DNA of 64,000 bases. Origin: Noviherbaspirillum aerium (GTDB lineage Bacteria > Pseudomonadota > Gammaproteobacteria > Burkholderiales > Burkholderiaceae_D). The translations under genes and the position numbers were made by a program. Below are positions 52,818 through 61,187 of this stretch, piece after piece. The stretch spans positions 40,012 to 104,011 of the forward strand of contig NZ_VFAH01000021.1 of assembly GCF_008929045.1 (NCBI RefSeq), written 5' to 3'. The notes under the pieces were generated by a model. That model worked only from the letters and a program-made list of their open reading frames with translations. It had not been told where the DNA came from and searched no databases. Positions within the stretch are counted from its first letter, which is position 1, and every line of letters starts with the position of its first letter.

Positions 52818-53967
52818 CTGCATCGTCAGACCAGCAAAAGCCGCCCCGTAGTTCATAAAAAAGGAGGAATAATGGACGCATCGTGACCGCACCCCTTACA
52901 ATTTGAGCACGCAACACCGCTCTACTGCGCAGTGGTCATGTTCAGCCGAAATAGCCGGTTATCTTCGCCGAAATACGCATTAGGTTGAATGTCGAAGTTT
53001 AGGTAGTCAATGGTGCCTTCTGAGAACGCTTTTCCTGATGTTATTATGGTTTCTAAACGCGGGAAAATAGGAGTAATGCATAGAACTGGCTTTGACAGAA
53101 TCTGTCACCCTGTAAAATCAATGGTTTAGGTGATACATAACGCACCATCGACTTATCAAAGTCCCGACTAATCGCACTCCGCTTGGCTAGCTGATGTCAC
53201 AAGCTTACGATTGATTTCACAGCCGGTCCTTATTGATGGTTCTACTGCTTGCCACACTTGCAGCATGACCGTGCCTGGGTGAAGCACTACATGCGTTTCA
53301 CGCTGTCGGCTTTAGTCTGATCCTTGATGGCGTGGTGTTGACAGGTATGCAGAATGTCGAACTTCCTATGGCAATCTTTTTCTCTGGGCTTCCGACATTG
53401 ATTGACAAGGGATCGCTGATCTCGACGAGCCAGCCGACAGGATTAAATGCGACCTGGTTCACGGACGCAGCGGGACAAAAACATCTACTGGCAGTCCACT
53501 ATCACGCAATCATGCATCGCAAGATAAAGGTGGCGTCTTCTGGCGGCGGCGCTCGCGCTCTGCAGACGCAGTAGACACGCCTTTTATTACACAGAAACCC
53601 ACGTGCAGGTTATGGATCTGCAATTGTGTCGCCGGGTATGGAGCGTTACCAACCTAATCGAATTGCTTTATCAAGCGGTAGCATCGAGCGCTATCACAGC
53701 ACCCAAAAGTACTGCCGCCCCGATCCGCGCTGTAGGTTTGCCCCAATTTCCAGATGAGCGTCAAGGTGGCTTTTGCTTAACTCAAATCTCGCTGGAACTG
53801 GCTATGCAAGGGCTTTTATTGGTCTATAACGAAGACGTATGTTTAAGGAGTGCCAAGGATCGAACGTCCACGCCTCGGTTTTGTTGTGGCGCGCCTGCCT
53901 AACGTGCGGCATGCGAATGCCTAGCAGCCCAAGCAGAATTGCCAGAGGCGGCAATCATCATAATTAA
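52818..53967. other. Degenerate region without supported genes
   Basis: 1150 bases. Short open frames at 53332-53574 and 53603-53902 have no motifs, no good ribosome-binding site and codon use unlike the neighbours. AAAAAAGGAGGAATA at 52857-52871 is a strong ribosome-binding site, but the frame after it has only four codons (MDAS). The sequence is AT-richer than the catabolic block and looks like old mobile-element debris. Confidence 0.45.
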
Positions 53968-54339
53968 ATGACGATGGTTACAAAGATCAATCAAACGGTG
54001 GTCGAAGACATCTGGCGGCGAACTGAGGGTGATGCTCGTCTGCCAAACACGGTTCTGCAAAACGCAGACCAGCTAGTGCTGTGCTCGGTTGTCATCCGAT
54101 GCCTCCGCTTCAGCGCCGCCCTCGCCACCTTGCTTGACGAGCACCATGGCGACGTAAACGATATCGCCATGTTAGAAAAAGAGCTGCCCTGGATCGACGG
54201 GTGCATCGCACATTTTCCTCATTTCCGGAATTTGCCAGCCACAGACCTGATTCGCAGCTGGATAGCGCGGTCCACGATGCTTCATCTGATCGAAGAAGGC
54301 AGGAAGAACACCGCCAATCAGTGCCCCGGACAACTGTAG
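53968..54339 (+). CDS. Hypothetical protein upstream of the phosphatase gene
   Basis: 123 residues (MTMVTKINQTVVEDIWRRTE). I recognise no family. The composition is that of a soluble, mostly helical protein with a Cys/Val-rich centre (LVLCSVVIRCLRFSAALATL) and a C-terminal helix SWIARSTMLHLIEEGRK. It ends 9 bases before the metallophosphatase gene on the same strand, so the two are probably translated together. No ribosome-binding site stands out. It could be a partner or regulator of the phosphatase, but nothing in the sequence shows that. Confidence 0.5.
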   Translation: MTMVTKINQTVVEDIWRRTEGDARLPNTVLQNADQLVLCSVVIRCLRFSAALATLLDEHHGDVNDIAMLEKELPWIDGCIAHFPHFRNLPATDLIRSWIARSTMLHLIEEGRKNTANQCPGQL

Positions 54340-54348
54340 GATTCTCGC

Positions 54349-55044
54349 ATGCTGATCCAATCATTCACCCGAAACACGCGCGGCCGCGACCTTATCGTCG
54401 GTGATGTCCACGGCTGCTTTAGCGCGCTGCAAGCGCATCTGGATGTGCTCGGCTTCGACCCGGAGGTCGAAAGGCTGTTCTGTACCGGTGATCTCGTTGA
54501 CCGCGGCGCTGAGTCCGACTTGGCAAAAGAATGGCTTTCCAACAAGCCTTGGTTTTACACGGTGCGCGGCAATCACGAGGCAATGTGCATTGACGTCTTC
54601 GACGGCGAAATGGAACCGTCGGTTCACGCGTGGAATGGTGGCGACTGGTTCGTCGGCATGACGCGGACCGAGCAGGCAGAATTTGTCGCGCTGTTTCGTA
54701 ACTTGCCGATTGCACTTGAGCTTGAAACGTCTTCTGGCACGGTTGGCATCGTGCATGCGGAATGTCCAGTCGCCGACTGGAACGACTTACCGATCGCATT
54801 CGAGCATGAAAACGCGGACGCCTACATTGCCGCGTGCCTGTGGTCACGCAGCCGCTACGATAGCAAGTGCGTGCGGCCGGTGGAAAACGTGCGCGCGGTC
54901 GTGGTTGGTCATTACTCGCTCGACAGGTGGACGACATTGGGGAATCACCTTTACATCGACACTGGTGCTGTCTATGACGGACGGTTCACTGTCCTTGACG
55001 CGGAAACCTTGCGCCCTGCCCGTTCGAAAGCCTGGGTGTACTGA
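54349..55044 (+). CDS. PPP-family serine/threonine protein phosphatase-like metallophosphoesterase
   Basis: 231 residues, the size of bacterial and phage PPP phosphatases such as the lambda enzyme and PrpA/PrpB. The three metal-site motifs are complete: GDVHG (residues 18-22), GDLVDRG (47-53) and GNHE (74-77). Two further His are in IVHAECPVADW and VVGHYSLDRW. It hydrolyses phosphate from proteins or small molecules using two metal ions (often Mn) in the cytoplasm. It is coupled to the hypothetical gene before it. On a plasmid next to a toxin module it may be a maintenance or anti-phage cargo gene, but that is speculation. Confidence 0.9.
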   Translation: MLIQSFTRNTRGRDLIVGDVHGCFSALQAHLDVLGFDPEVERLFCTGDLVDRGAESDLAKEWLSNKPWFYTVRGNHEAMCIDVFDGEMEPSVHAWNGGDWFVGMTRTEQAEFVALFRNLPIALELETSSGTVGIVHAECPVADWNDLPIAFEHENADAYIAACLWSRSRYDSKCVRPVENVRAVVVGHYSLDRWTTLGNHLYIDTGAVYDGRFTVLDAETLRPARSKAWVY

Positions 55045-55247
55045 CGGCGCGTCGAAGGCCTAACCAAGTCAATAATTTTGAGGCAGAAGTTAAAATTCTC
55101 ACTATACCCACACCCGCACTGCTGCTCTAACCAGCGCTTGCTCAATTGCCGTTCAAATTGCATCGCGCTCGGTTCTGCCTTCTGTAAGAACCTCGTGACG
55201 TGCTGCCCCTTCATGGGCGGAAAAGCAGGCTGGTTCGCCGCGTTTCG

Positions 55248-55544
55248 TTATTGCTGTTTTGGTACAAATGCGATCTGCAGCCCGAGCGCGTTGACGACTT
55301 TTAGGACAGTATCTACCTCGGGATTCCCATGATCGGATAACGATTTGTACAGGCTCTCGCGCCCGACGCCGATCTCGCGGGCGATTTTAGTCATGCCCTT
55401 CGCGCGGGCAACCTGACCGAGACCGGCAATAAATGCTTGCGGATCGCCTTGTCCCGCCAGCCGTTCGAGATAAGCCGCAACGTCCTGATGACTTTCAAGC
55501 CGCACTTCCGGCGACGGAGCGCTTTCCTTATTCGCTTTGCTCAT
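55248..55544 (-). CDS. HTH addiction-module antidote-like protein (HigA/DNA-binding antitoxin type)
   Basis: 98 residues from ATG 55544 (MSKANKESAPSPEVRLES). HQDVAAYLERLAGQGDPQAF, GLGQVARAKGMTKIAREIG and VGRESLYKSLSDHGNPEVDT match the probable addiction-module antidote family, a lambda-repressor-type helix-turn-helix usually partnered with a HigB/RelE-like toxin. Here no such toxin follows. Instead the gene overlaps the end of a Doc toxin gene by 17 bases. It therefore probably acts as regulator or antitoxin of that module. In-frame codons upstream to 55655 lie within doc and are not used. Confidence 0.85.
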   Translation of the reverse strand: MSKANKESAPSPEVRLESHQDVAAYLERLAGQGDPQAFIAGLGQVARAKGMTKIAREIGVGRESLYKSLSDHGNPEVDTVLKVVNALGLQIAFVPKQQ

Positions 55545-55965
55545 TGGCACCATCCTCCTCCAACGTGTCAAAGTCCTCTCCGACCTGTCCTGCGTAAATT
55601 GAATACAGCAGTTCGGAGAATTCGTGGTGCTCAAGCGTTCCTTCGGCCACATCAACCATCATGTCTTCGAGTTTCTCGTCACGGTCAATGTCGATGCCTT
55701 GGATCGACAGATAGGCCAAGGCCGTAACCAGTGCGGTACGCTTGTTTGCATCCACAAAAACATGTCCACGCCCGATAGCGACGGCATACATGGCTGCGAT
55801 ATCGAACACGTCCTCCATGCCTTCGTACACCACCTTATTGGTCACGCGCCCCAGCGCGCCTTCCAGTCTGCCGGGGCCATAGTCCCCCGACAGACCTTCC
55901 TCGGTCGAAAGGATCAGATCGTGAATCTCGATGACCTTTTCAGCGAGGATTAATGACTCGATCAT
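55528..55965 (-). CDS. doc: Doc-type (Fic fold) toxin, death-on-curing family
   Basis: 145 residues. MIESLILAEKVIEIHDLILS opens the protein. The Fic-fold core HVFVDANKRTALVTALAYL contains H68, D72, N74, K75 and R76, the HxFx(D/N)xNKR motif of Doc, which phosphorylates EF-Tu and stops translation. The C-terminus is acidic (GEDFDTLEEDGANEQSE). Its ATG overlaps the stop of a 56-residue basic protein by ATGA (55962-55965), and its end overlaps the helix-turn-helix gene. Phd, the usual partner, is not recognisable, so one or both flanking genes must provide neutralisation if the toxin is active. Confidence 0.88.
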   Translation of the reverse strand: MIESLILAEKVIEIHDLILSTEEGLSGDYGPGRLEGALGRVTNKVVYEGMEDVFDIAAMYAVAIGRGHVFVDANKRTALVTALAYLSIQGIDIDRDEKLEDMMVDVAEGTLEHHEFSELLYSIYAGQVGEDFDTLEEDGANEQSE

Positions 55966-56132
55966 CGCTTGGCGAGCGCCTTGATCACATCAGCATGCGT
56001 GACGAGCACGCGTCGCACCGCACTACGGATCACTCGCGATCCTTCTTTATTTGCGAGCGACACCTGGATGGCGCGTTGCACCGTCTTTTTCGGCACGACT
56101 TTGACGCCGTAGGTTTTTTTGGGCTTTTCCAT
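55962..56132 (-). CDS. Small basic protein, probable antitoxin partner of Doc
   Basis: 56 residues from ATG 56132, with GGAG six bases upstream. Another ATG at 56138 is too close to it. The sequence starts MEKPKKTYGVKVVPKKTVQR and continues with SRVIRSAVRRVLVTHADVIKA. It is strongly basic with a strand-then-helix pattern that could be a small ribbon-helix or AbrB-like DNA-binding unit, but I do not recognise the family. Overlap with doc by ATGA means coupled translation in the antitoxin-first order. A dyad TTACGC-N3/4-GCGTTAA lies 17 bases before its start. The role as antitoxin is inferred from position only. Confidence 0.65.
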   Translation of the reverse strand: MEKPKKTYGVKVVPKKTVQRAIQVSLANKEGSRVIRSAVRRVLVTHADVIKALAKR

Positions 56133-56148
56133 AGTCATCTCCGAATAC

Positions 56149-56164
56149 TTACGCTATGCGTTAA
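56149..56164. promoter_or_regulatory. Putative autoregulatory operator of the Doc module
   Basis: TTACGCTATGCGTTAA is an imperfect palindrome (TTACGC against GCGTTAA) placed 17 bases upstream of the first gene of the toxin module (56132, minus strand), next to ATAC/TAAT-rich promoter-like sequence. Toxin-antitoxin operons are normally repressed by their antitoxin through such a site. Confidence 0.45.
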
Positions 56165-57873
56165 TTGTATTCCAAAGGATACATGGACACAACCAAGATA
56201 CTCAAGCCCGCTTGTTATCATTCATCGCAAATCCTGCTGTTATTTATGGGAATCCTTTGATGCTTTCGAAAAAGAGATTTGCAATCAAGCATTTACAATG
56301 AGATTTGAACGATGGGGATTGCCGAATTTCATAGCGCCATCCGCGTGTGCGTTCTCCTATTTTTGCCGACCGAGCCGCCTCATGGCGGCTAACGATTGCG
56401 GCAGAGCCGCCTGCGGTTAGTACGGATCGGCCAGCGGTTCGGATCATTGGTCCTTCGTGACACGGCAAGCTGCTCTCGTCCTGAGCGTCTAACCCATTTT
56501 CACGCTACGCTCACAATGAAGAAGGTCATCTCGCTTGATCGGCGACGCCAGTGTCGCTAAGCGTTATTCGATTTGCGTGAATTATCGGCACCGCGTGGCG
56601 AGTACTCGGTCTAGTCCGTCTTCATTGACGCGCCAAAACGCGGCAGGCTTGAATCACGCTACTGGAACGACGAACTAAGACGCTTCCGCGACATATAGGT
56701 TGGGAAACCGCCCCGCCCATGTTATGGAACAGTCCCATGCGATGCTTGGGAGTGACGAGCGTGCTTCCATACCATGTACTTGGACAAACGTGGTTACCTC
56801 ACTTACACCATCGCAGTCGGCGCCACACCACAAGGACACGATCGTGCATGTGTTGTTTGACAGCCACCAAGCTCGCGACCAGTCAGGTCGACTCTGACCT
56901 TCGTTCGATGCCGGCTCTAGCTGCGACTGCTCTTCTGTTCCGTACGACCGGTCGAACTCATGTAATGGGGAAGGGAACGCCTTACAACAAAACCTGATGC
57001 AATCACTTCAGTAGCTGAGGCCGTGCGGCAAGATTCGCGCTTTGGGAAATCGCTTGAAAGGTCATTACGTGATCCGGTTGTGGTTCACCGCTTTCCTTGG
57101 CACCGCCCTGCTCTACTCGACTATCTGTTTAATCTCTACATCGGCGCGACTAATGCGCCGCGATAATTCGACGCATGTAGGTCTACTCATGACAATCAGC
57201 AACATAATCACAAGGGCCGCCGATGCTAAGTCAACGAAATTGGAGGGTCTAAAGGATGCGCTACAAAAGGTCAGGATAAAGACGGGAAGCAGGCGCAAAA
57301 ATCGTTCGATACCAATGCTGCGATGCGAACTGACACGGCGCTCCCAAGCAGAATCCGAATTACCGCCATCGTCTCTAGTAGCTTTGTGGCAGACGCATTC
57401 GCTCATTGTGCCGGCGTCGATTACGACCTGCTGCGAGAAACACCGAGCATCCTGGTCGAACTTCAAAACATCTATGTGCCTTTGTCGACGGCGCCGAAGA
57501 GATAATGGAGCACGCTAGGCGAATGCAAGCCGATGCGGCGACCACCCAATGTTTTACCAGACTCATCGGCAAGGAGAGGCCATGAAGCGCCGCTCGTTGA
57601 GCGGATATCAACAGCGCTGTCCTGTCGCTACGGCGGGGGTGCATTAAATCAAAGGTGCGGGAGACCATGGCTGATGAAGTTAACCGCGCCATTGATTACG
57701 CTCGGATGGCCGTATCGAAGACGCTTACTCACATCAGAGCGCGTAGGTAACTACCCCGATGGCATTCTGCTGCTCTTGTGTAAAAAAGGTGGGAGCTACG
57801 AACGTATTCTGCGTTCCTGACTTCAGCCAGGACGATGATGGGTGCAAGAAGCCAAGCAATGCAGTGATCAGAA

Positions 57874-58444
57874 ATATTAGACTCTAATATTTTAGAAGTT
57901 TGATTATTAGACTCTAATAACGGCGCCCATTTCATACTGATAAAAGTTATGTCTTACCGCCCCGTGGAACAATTGAAATCTTTTTCGATTACTTACTGAC
58001 CGAAATAAGTCATTGTAAATATTCAGCTTTTTTAGCTTTTTTTCAGAGTCTCAGCAATTGTTTCACGCTACTCTGATCACTCCGACACGCGAACACGCGA
58101 ACACGCGGGGTAATCTCGCGGAAAAATTGCGTTTGCAGCTAAGCTGTTGATTTATAGGAGCTTGGCCAGAACGTGCATGCGTTCAATACCGCATACAAAC
58201 ATCACGCACTTGGATTTTGCCCCGGTTTTCGTTCTTAACCTATTGATTTCAAAACGTTCTTTCCCGATCGGAAATGAACTTGTTGTAACCGACGGTGCAA
58301 CATTAAATGCTATCACCGTGATAATTTTTCAACGGGATGCCGTTATTAGACTCTAATATCTTAACCGCAGGTGATATTAGGGTCTAATAACCTTCTGAGT
58401 AAGGATCCCATGCGCTAGTAGAAACAAATATTAGACTCTAATAT
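57874..58444. repeat. Cluster of five palindromic 13-mers (ATTAGASTCTAAT), putative parS/iteron cluster
   Basis: Copies: ATTAGACTCTAAT at 57876-57888, 57906-57918, 58345-58357 and 58430-58442, and a variant ATTAGGGTCTAAT at 58376-58388. Each is a dyad centred on one base (S), often extended by A or T on both sides. The design (13-base palindrome with central S) is like the KorB operator TTTAGCSGCTAAA of IncP plasmids, and a ParB-family gene lies 3 kb away. The alternative is a Rep-binding iteron. Two more copies lie at 61126 and 61160. Confidence 0.7.
58085..58108. repeat. Three tandem octamers ACACGCGA
   Basis: ACACGCGA, ACACGCGA and ACACGCGG follow directly on each other, between AT-rich segments and inside the palindrome cluster. 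They could be iterons of a replication origin or simple slippage. Three short copies are too few to decide. Confidence 0.4.
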
Positions 58445-58662
58445 TTACCGGCGGGCTTCCTGCGTTACGGTTGTCATCGAGGCCTGCCATTGTTTTTATG
58501 TGCCTGTCAGCGCTCGATACCCAATTTGATCAATCGCACTTGCTGGTCAATCAATACCTGCATCGCAGCCACGCAAAAATGCCTGATCGGCATGACATTC
58601 GAAAAGCGTCCGAAGTTATGGCGCCCGGTGACTTGTACCAAATCATGTTAGAGGCAGTCGGC

Positions 58663-59004
58663 CTACTCTATCCTGCCACCGCGCTCAGCGATGATTACTT
58701 TGCCATAAACGACCCTAAGATACTTCGCTTGGACAACGCGCAGCGCGTTGCCGGCCGCCTTGGCTGCATCCTTAGCATACTTACGTAAAAGCTCTGGGTT
58801 AAGGCGCCAGCCCTGTCCACCACGTGGACCGGAACCTGGTTCGAGGATCAGGTCGGCGCAGACCCGGTCCCGCATCGTCCGTGCCTACTCACGGTCTCGC
58901 CAACGGAATGACGAGGTGCCGTAGTTATGCCATACATCGCGGACGGTAAAGCGGCCATCTTTGAAGGCGTCCCAGAAAATCAGTTCGTGATTGGTCACCG
59001 CCAT
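58663..59004 (-). pseudogene. Hypothetical gene downstream of the WGR gene, split by an in-frame amber codon
   Basis: From ATG 59004, 9 bases after the WGR-like gene, the frame reads MAVTNHELIFWDAFKDGRFT and VRDVWHNYGTSSFRWRDRE. It meets TAG at 58885-58887 and continues in the same frame as MRDRVCADLILEPGSGPRGG, QGWRLNPELLRKYAKDAAKA to a stop at 58663. Without the amber the product would be 113 residues. No family is recognised. The options are a point-mutated gene, two small proteins (the second starting at ATG 58875), or read-through. Its position behind rep and the WGR gene suggests a replicon-linked role. Confidence 0.45.
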
Positions 59005-59013
59005 GAGTTGAAA

Positions 59014-59307
59014 TTAACTGGTGAAGGGGAGGGCGGCGAGGTATGTTTCCATCCCGATCGCTTGACTTGCCGGCGGGACCCAACGATCTTCAACTAACCG
59101 GTAGCAACGTGCATGGTGCTGCTTTGCCGCAGCCTCAACCAATCGTTCGGCCTCTTCCAAACCCGAAATGGTGGGCAAACGTGTTCCTCCCCGCCGGCTC
59201 GTCAAGCTTCGCCAAGTATGCAACACGACCACATCACCCAGCAAATCGGTGTAGACCTTGACCGCGTAAAAGCGGTGGTCTGACTCCCTTTGGACCAAGC
59301 GTAGCAT
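59014..59307 (-). CDS. WGR-domain-like protein
   Basis: 97 residues (MLRLVQRESDHRFYAVKVYT). The pattern RFYAVKVYTDLLGDVVVLHTW, RRGGTRLPTISGLEEAERLV and AKQHHARCYRLV resembles the WGR domain (Trp-Gly-Arg, found in MolR and PARP relatives), with TWRS in place of WGR. WGR domains bind nucleic acids or proteins. Small stand-alone WGR proteins are frequent on plasmids and integrative elements, without a known job. It follows the rep gene by 21 bases and precedes the amber-split gene by 9, so it belongs to a rep operon. Confidence 0.65.
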   Translation of the reverse strand: MLRLVQRESDHRFYAVKVYTDLLGDVVVLHTWRSLTSRRGGTRLPTISGLEEAERLVEAAAKQHHARCYRLVEDRWVPPASQAIGMETYLAALPFTS

Positions 59308-59328
59308 TAATGTCTCCTCGTGCGGTTA

Positions 59329-60909
59329 TCACACACCCTTCGCCGCATTCGCCGCTTTCATGGCCGCCACCTGAGCTATCAGTTCAGCGACGTAAGGACG
59401 GCCCCTAAGCTTTTCCGCGGGGACTTCGGTCGGTATTGTTTTCACTCTCGGTGAGGGCTTCGCGCCGCGCAGGGCCAGACAATCGGCCGGCCTTGCAACC
59501 TTGCTGGCAGTAAGCTGCTTAGCAACTTCTGTAAGCTCATAATCCGGGTCGACCTCGCTTGGCCGAACCGGGGCAGGGGCGGCATCTGATGCTCTGATTT
59601 CGGTCAGCTTGCCGGCCTCAAGGTCAGCGTACAACCTTCTGCGATCCTCTAAGACAACAGCTTTCGTATCAAGCCCGATGTGCTTGACGATGTCGCCAAG
59701 CATCATGCTGCTGAACTCGATAACGAACATGGTGCCGTCTGGTTCGACTCCTGAGAACTTGCGCCCTTTGTAGCGCTGCTCCAGCTCCCGAACGTTTTGG
59801 ATCGCTTTCTGTTCGACCTTACGCACGACGGCTTTGCTGAGCTTCCTCCTGAAATCCATGGATTTGCCCGTTTTTGCAAAGTATTTTTTCGCGCCTTCAA
59901 GCGTCGTAATCATGTACCCGAAGAACTGCTTGCCTCGGTAGGTTTCGTTATGGATGGCAAACTCGCGAGCATAGGCAAACGCGTCAAAGAGATTCACGTC
60001 GGCCCTACTGTAGATCCCCCTAAGCGTAAGGACCATCTTTGGCTCGACATTGAACACCGTTACCATATCGGCTAGCTCAGAAATCTTTGCGACGGCCTCC
60101 TCTGGGGTGTCGTTGTAGCCTTGCTCTTGAGAAAGTTTTCTGAGATCTTTTAGAATAAAAGTACGGTCTGTATACACCAAGTAGCGAGCTTGCTCCATGG
60201 CGGCCTCCGCGGCGGTCAAGGGCGCGCGACTAGGCGTTTCAGAAGCATAGTTTTCCTGATGATGTTCAGACTCTGCAGAGGTTTCCGTGGGTGCTGGAGG
60301 CGTGGCGGTGCGCGGGTGTGACGCAAGATGCGCAGTCAACGCAGCGTCGCCTTTTGCCGTCATGTCCTGCTCCAGCTCCGCCTGCAATTCAGCATGCAGG
60401 TTGGACGGCGGGATGCCTACAGATTCATCCTCAACCATCCGCGCGTACTCCCGGGCTTGCTCAACGACGATCTGCCCTGCGTGAGTCATGTCATCCATCT
60501 GAGCCAGGCGAGCCTTTTTTTTCTGACCGGAGTAGGGCAGGCCGACGAGCTCGCAGGTCTCTTTGCTTAACTTGGCGTAGTAATGGGAGAACTGCCCTCG
60601 GTTCTTGCGACGCTCCAGAAAACTGAAAACGCCGTTCGCTAACGCATCTTGCCGCACGCGATTGATCGTCCAGCGACTCACGTCCAACGTTGTTGCAATT
60701 CTATCAACTCCAAACCAGAGTTCCTTCGTCGCGTCGTTCTTGTCAGCACGGCTTATCATTTCCGCAAGAAAACGCTTGTAAATTTCCGGTGCGAACGTCA
60801 GCTCCGCGCAAACAAAAACGCGGTGAATCGCCCGGAAAATATTGGGCGGCAGATGCCAGTATGCGTCCAGCAAGGACCGTAGCGTCTGCTCATTGTAAGT
60901 TTTAGGCAC
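59329..60909 (-). CDS. Putative plasmid replication initiator (winged-helix protein)
   Basis: 526 residues, starting with GTG at 60909 (MPKTYNEQTLRSLLDAYWHL), with GGGGGAAG upstream. A helix-turn-helix is visible near residue 65: WFGVDRIATTLDVSRWTINR followed by VRQDALANGVFSFLERRKNR. The middle is a low-complexity Ala/Glu/Pro/Thr linker (about 190-230). The second half contains VLTLRGIYSRADVNLFDAFA and another helical block up to VRELEQRYKGRKFSG. I do not recognise a named Rep family. The call rests on size, DNA-binding domain and position directly downstream of parA-parB with palindromes in its leader. A transcriptional regulator of the replicon is the alternative. Confidence 0.55.
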   Translation of the reverse strand: MPKTYNEQTLRSLLDAYWHLPPNIFRAIHRVFVCAELTFAPEIYKRFLAEMISRADKNDATKELWFGVDRIATTLDVSRWTINRVRQDALANGVFSFLERRKNRGQFSHYYAKLSKETCELVGLPYSGQKKKARLAQMDDMTHAGQIVVEQAREYARMVEDESVGIPPSNLHAELQAELEQDMTAKGDAALTAHLASHPRTATPPAPTETSAESEHHQENYASETPSRAPLTAAEAAMEQARYLVYTDRTFILKDLRKLSQEQGYNDTPEEAVAKISELADMVTVFNVEPKMVLTLRGIYSRADVNLFDAFAYAREFAIHNETYRGKQFFGYMITTLEGAKKYFAKTGKSMDFRRKLSKAVVRKVEQKAIQNVRELEQRYKGRKFSGVEPDGTMFVIEFSSMMLGDIVKHIGLDTKAVVLEDRRRLYADLEAGKLTEIRASDAAPAPVRPSEVDPDYELTEVAKQLTASKVARPADCLALRGAKPSPRVKTIPTEVPAEKLRGRPYVAELIAQVAAMKAANAAKGV

Positions 60910-61060
60910 AGCTTCCCCCGATGCGCGCGATTTTTAAGTCGCGAACTTCTTGACAGGGGTGCGTGAGGGAAGTAGAGTGAGAAGTGTCGAAGTTCTCTGG
61001 ACTCTGCCTCTCTCAAGGCACCAGACAAGTTGTAGGTAGTACCCCACCTAAACACGCAGC

Positions 61061-61084
61061 GGCCCCACTTTGGCGAGTGGGGCC
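61061..61084. terminator. Strong GC hairpin in the parB-rep interval
   Basis: GGCCCCACT-TTGGCG-AGTGGGGCC has a perfect 9-base stem, flanked by a further partial dyad (ACACGCA at the left, TGCGTTT at the right). It may end parAB transcription on the minus strand or work as an attenuator before rep. The T run is weak on both sides, so a rho-independent terminator is only probable. Confidence 0.5.
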
Positions 61085-61125
61085 TTTGCGTTTCTAGGCG
61101 GTCTAAAATGTTATGGGTCCATAAT

Positions 61126-61172
61126 ATTAGAGCCTAATAATGTTGGAAAAATCGGGGCTATTAGAGTCTAAT
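61126..61172. repeat. Two palindromic 13-mers between parB and rep
   Basis: ATTAGAGCCTAAT (61126-61138, one mismatch) and ATTAGAGTCTAAT (61160-61172) are the sixth and seventh copies of the 13-mer found in the 57.9-58.4 kb cluster. They lie just after the parB stop and upstream of rep, where a bound ParB or Rep could repress rep transcription or nucleate partition. Confidence 0.7.
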
Positions 61173-61187
61173 AATCCCGAAATCACA

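Larger units (their letters stand above)
56133..58662. other. 2.5-kb AT-richer region without supported genes; holds repeats
   Basis: Several short open frames exist (for example 57042-57518 plus and 57113-57466 minus), but none has motifs or a convincing ribosome-binding site, and they overlap on opposite strands. Visible structure: the putative operator at 56149-56164, a small perfect hairpin AGCCGCC-TCAT-GGCGGCT at 56373-56390, five palindromes between 57876 and 58442, three tandem octamers at 58085-58108 and AT-rich segments around 57930-58080. The last 800 bases could be a centromere or replication origin. Confidence 0.45.

Noticed and set aside
53332..53902. Two short plus-strand open frames (79 and 99 residues)
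   Set aside because: No homology that I recognise, no ribosome-binding sites, and surrounding sequence is degenerate.
57042..57518. 158-codon open frame on the plus strand
   Set aside because: No motif, no good ribosome-binding site, overlapped by equally long frames on both strands, and basic low-information composition; kept only as part of the unassigned region.
57874..58444. CRISPR array
   Set aside because: The repeated unit is a 13-base palindrome at irregular distances, without spacers of uniform length and without cas genes.
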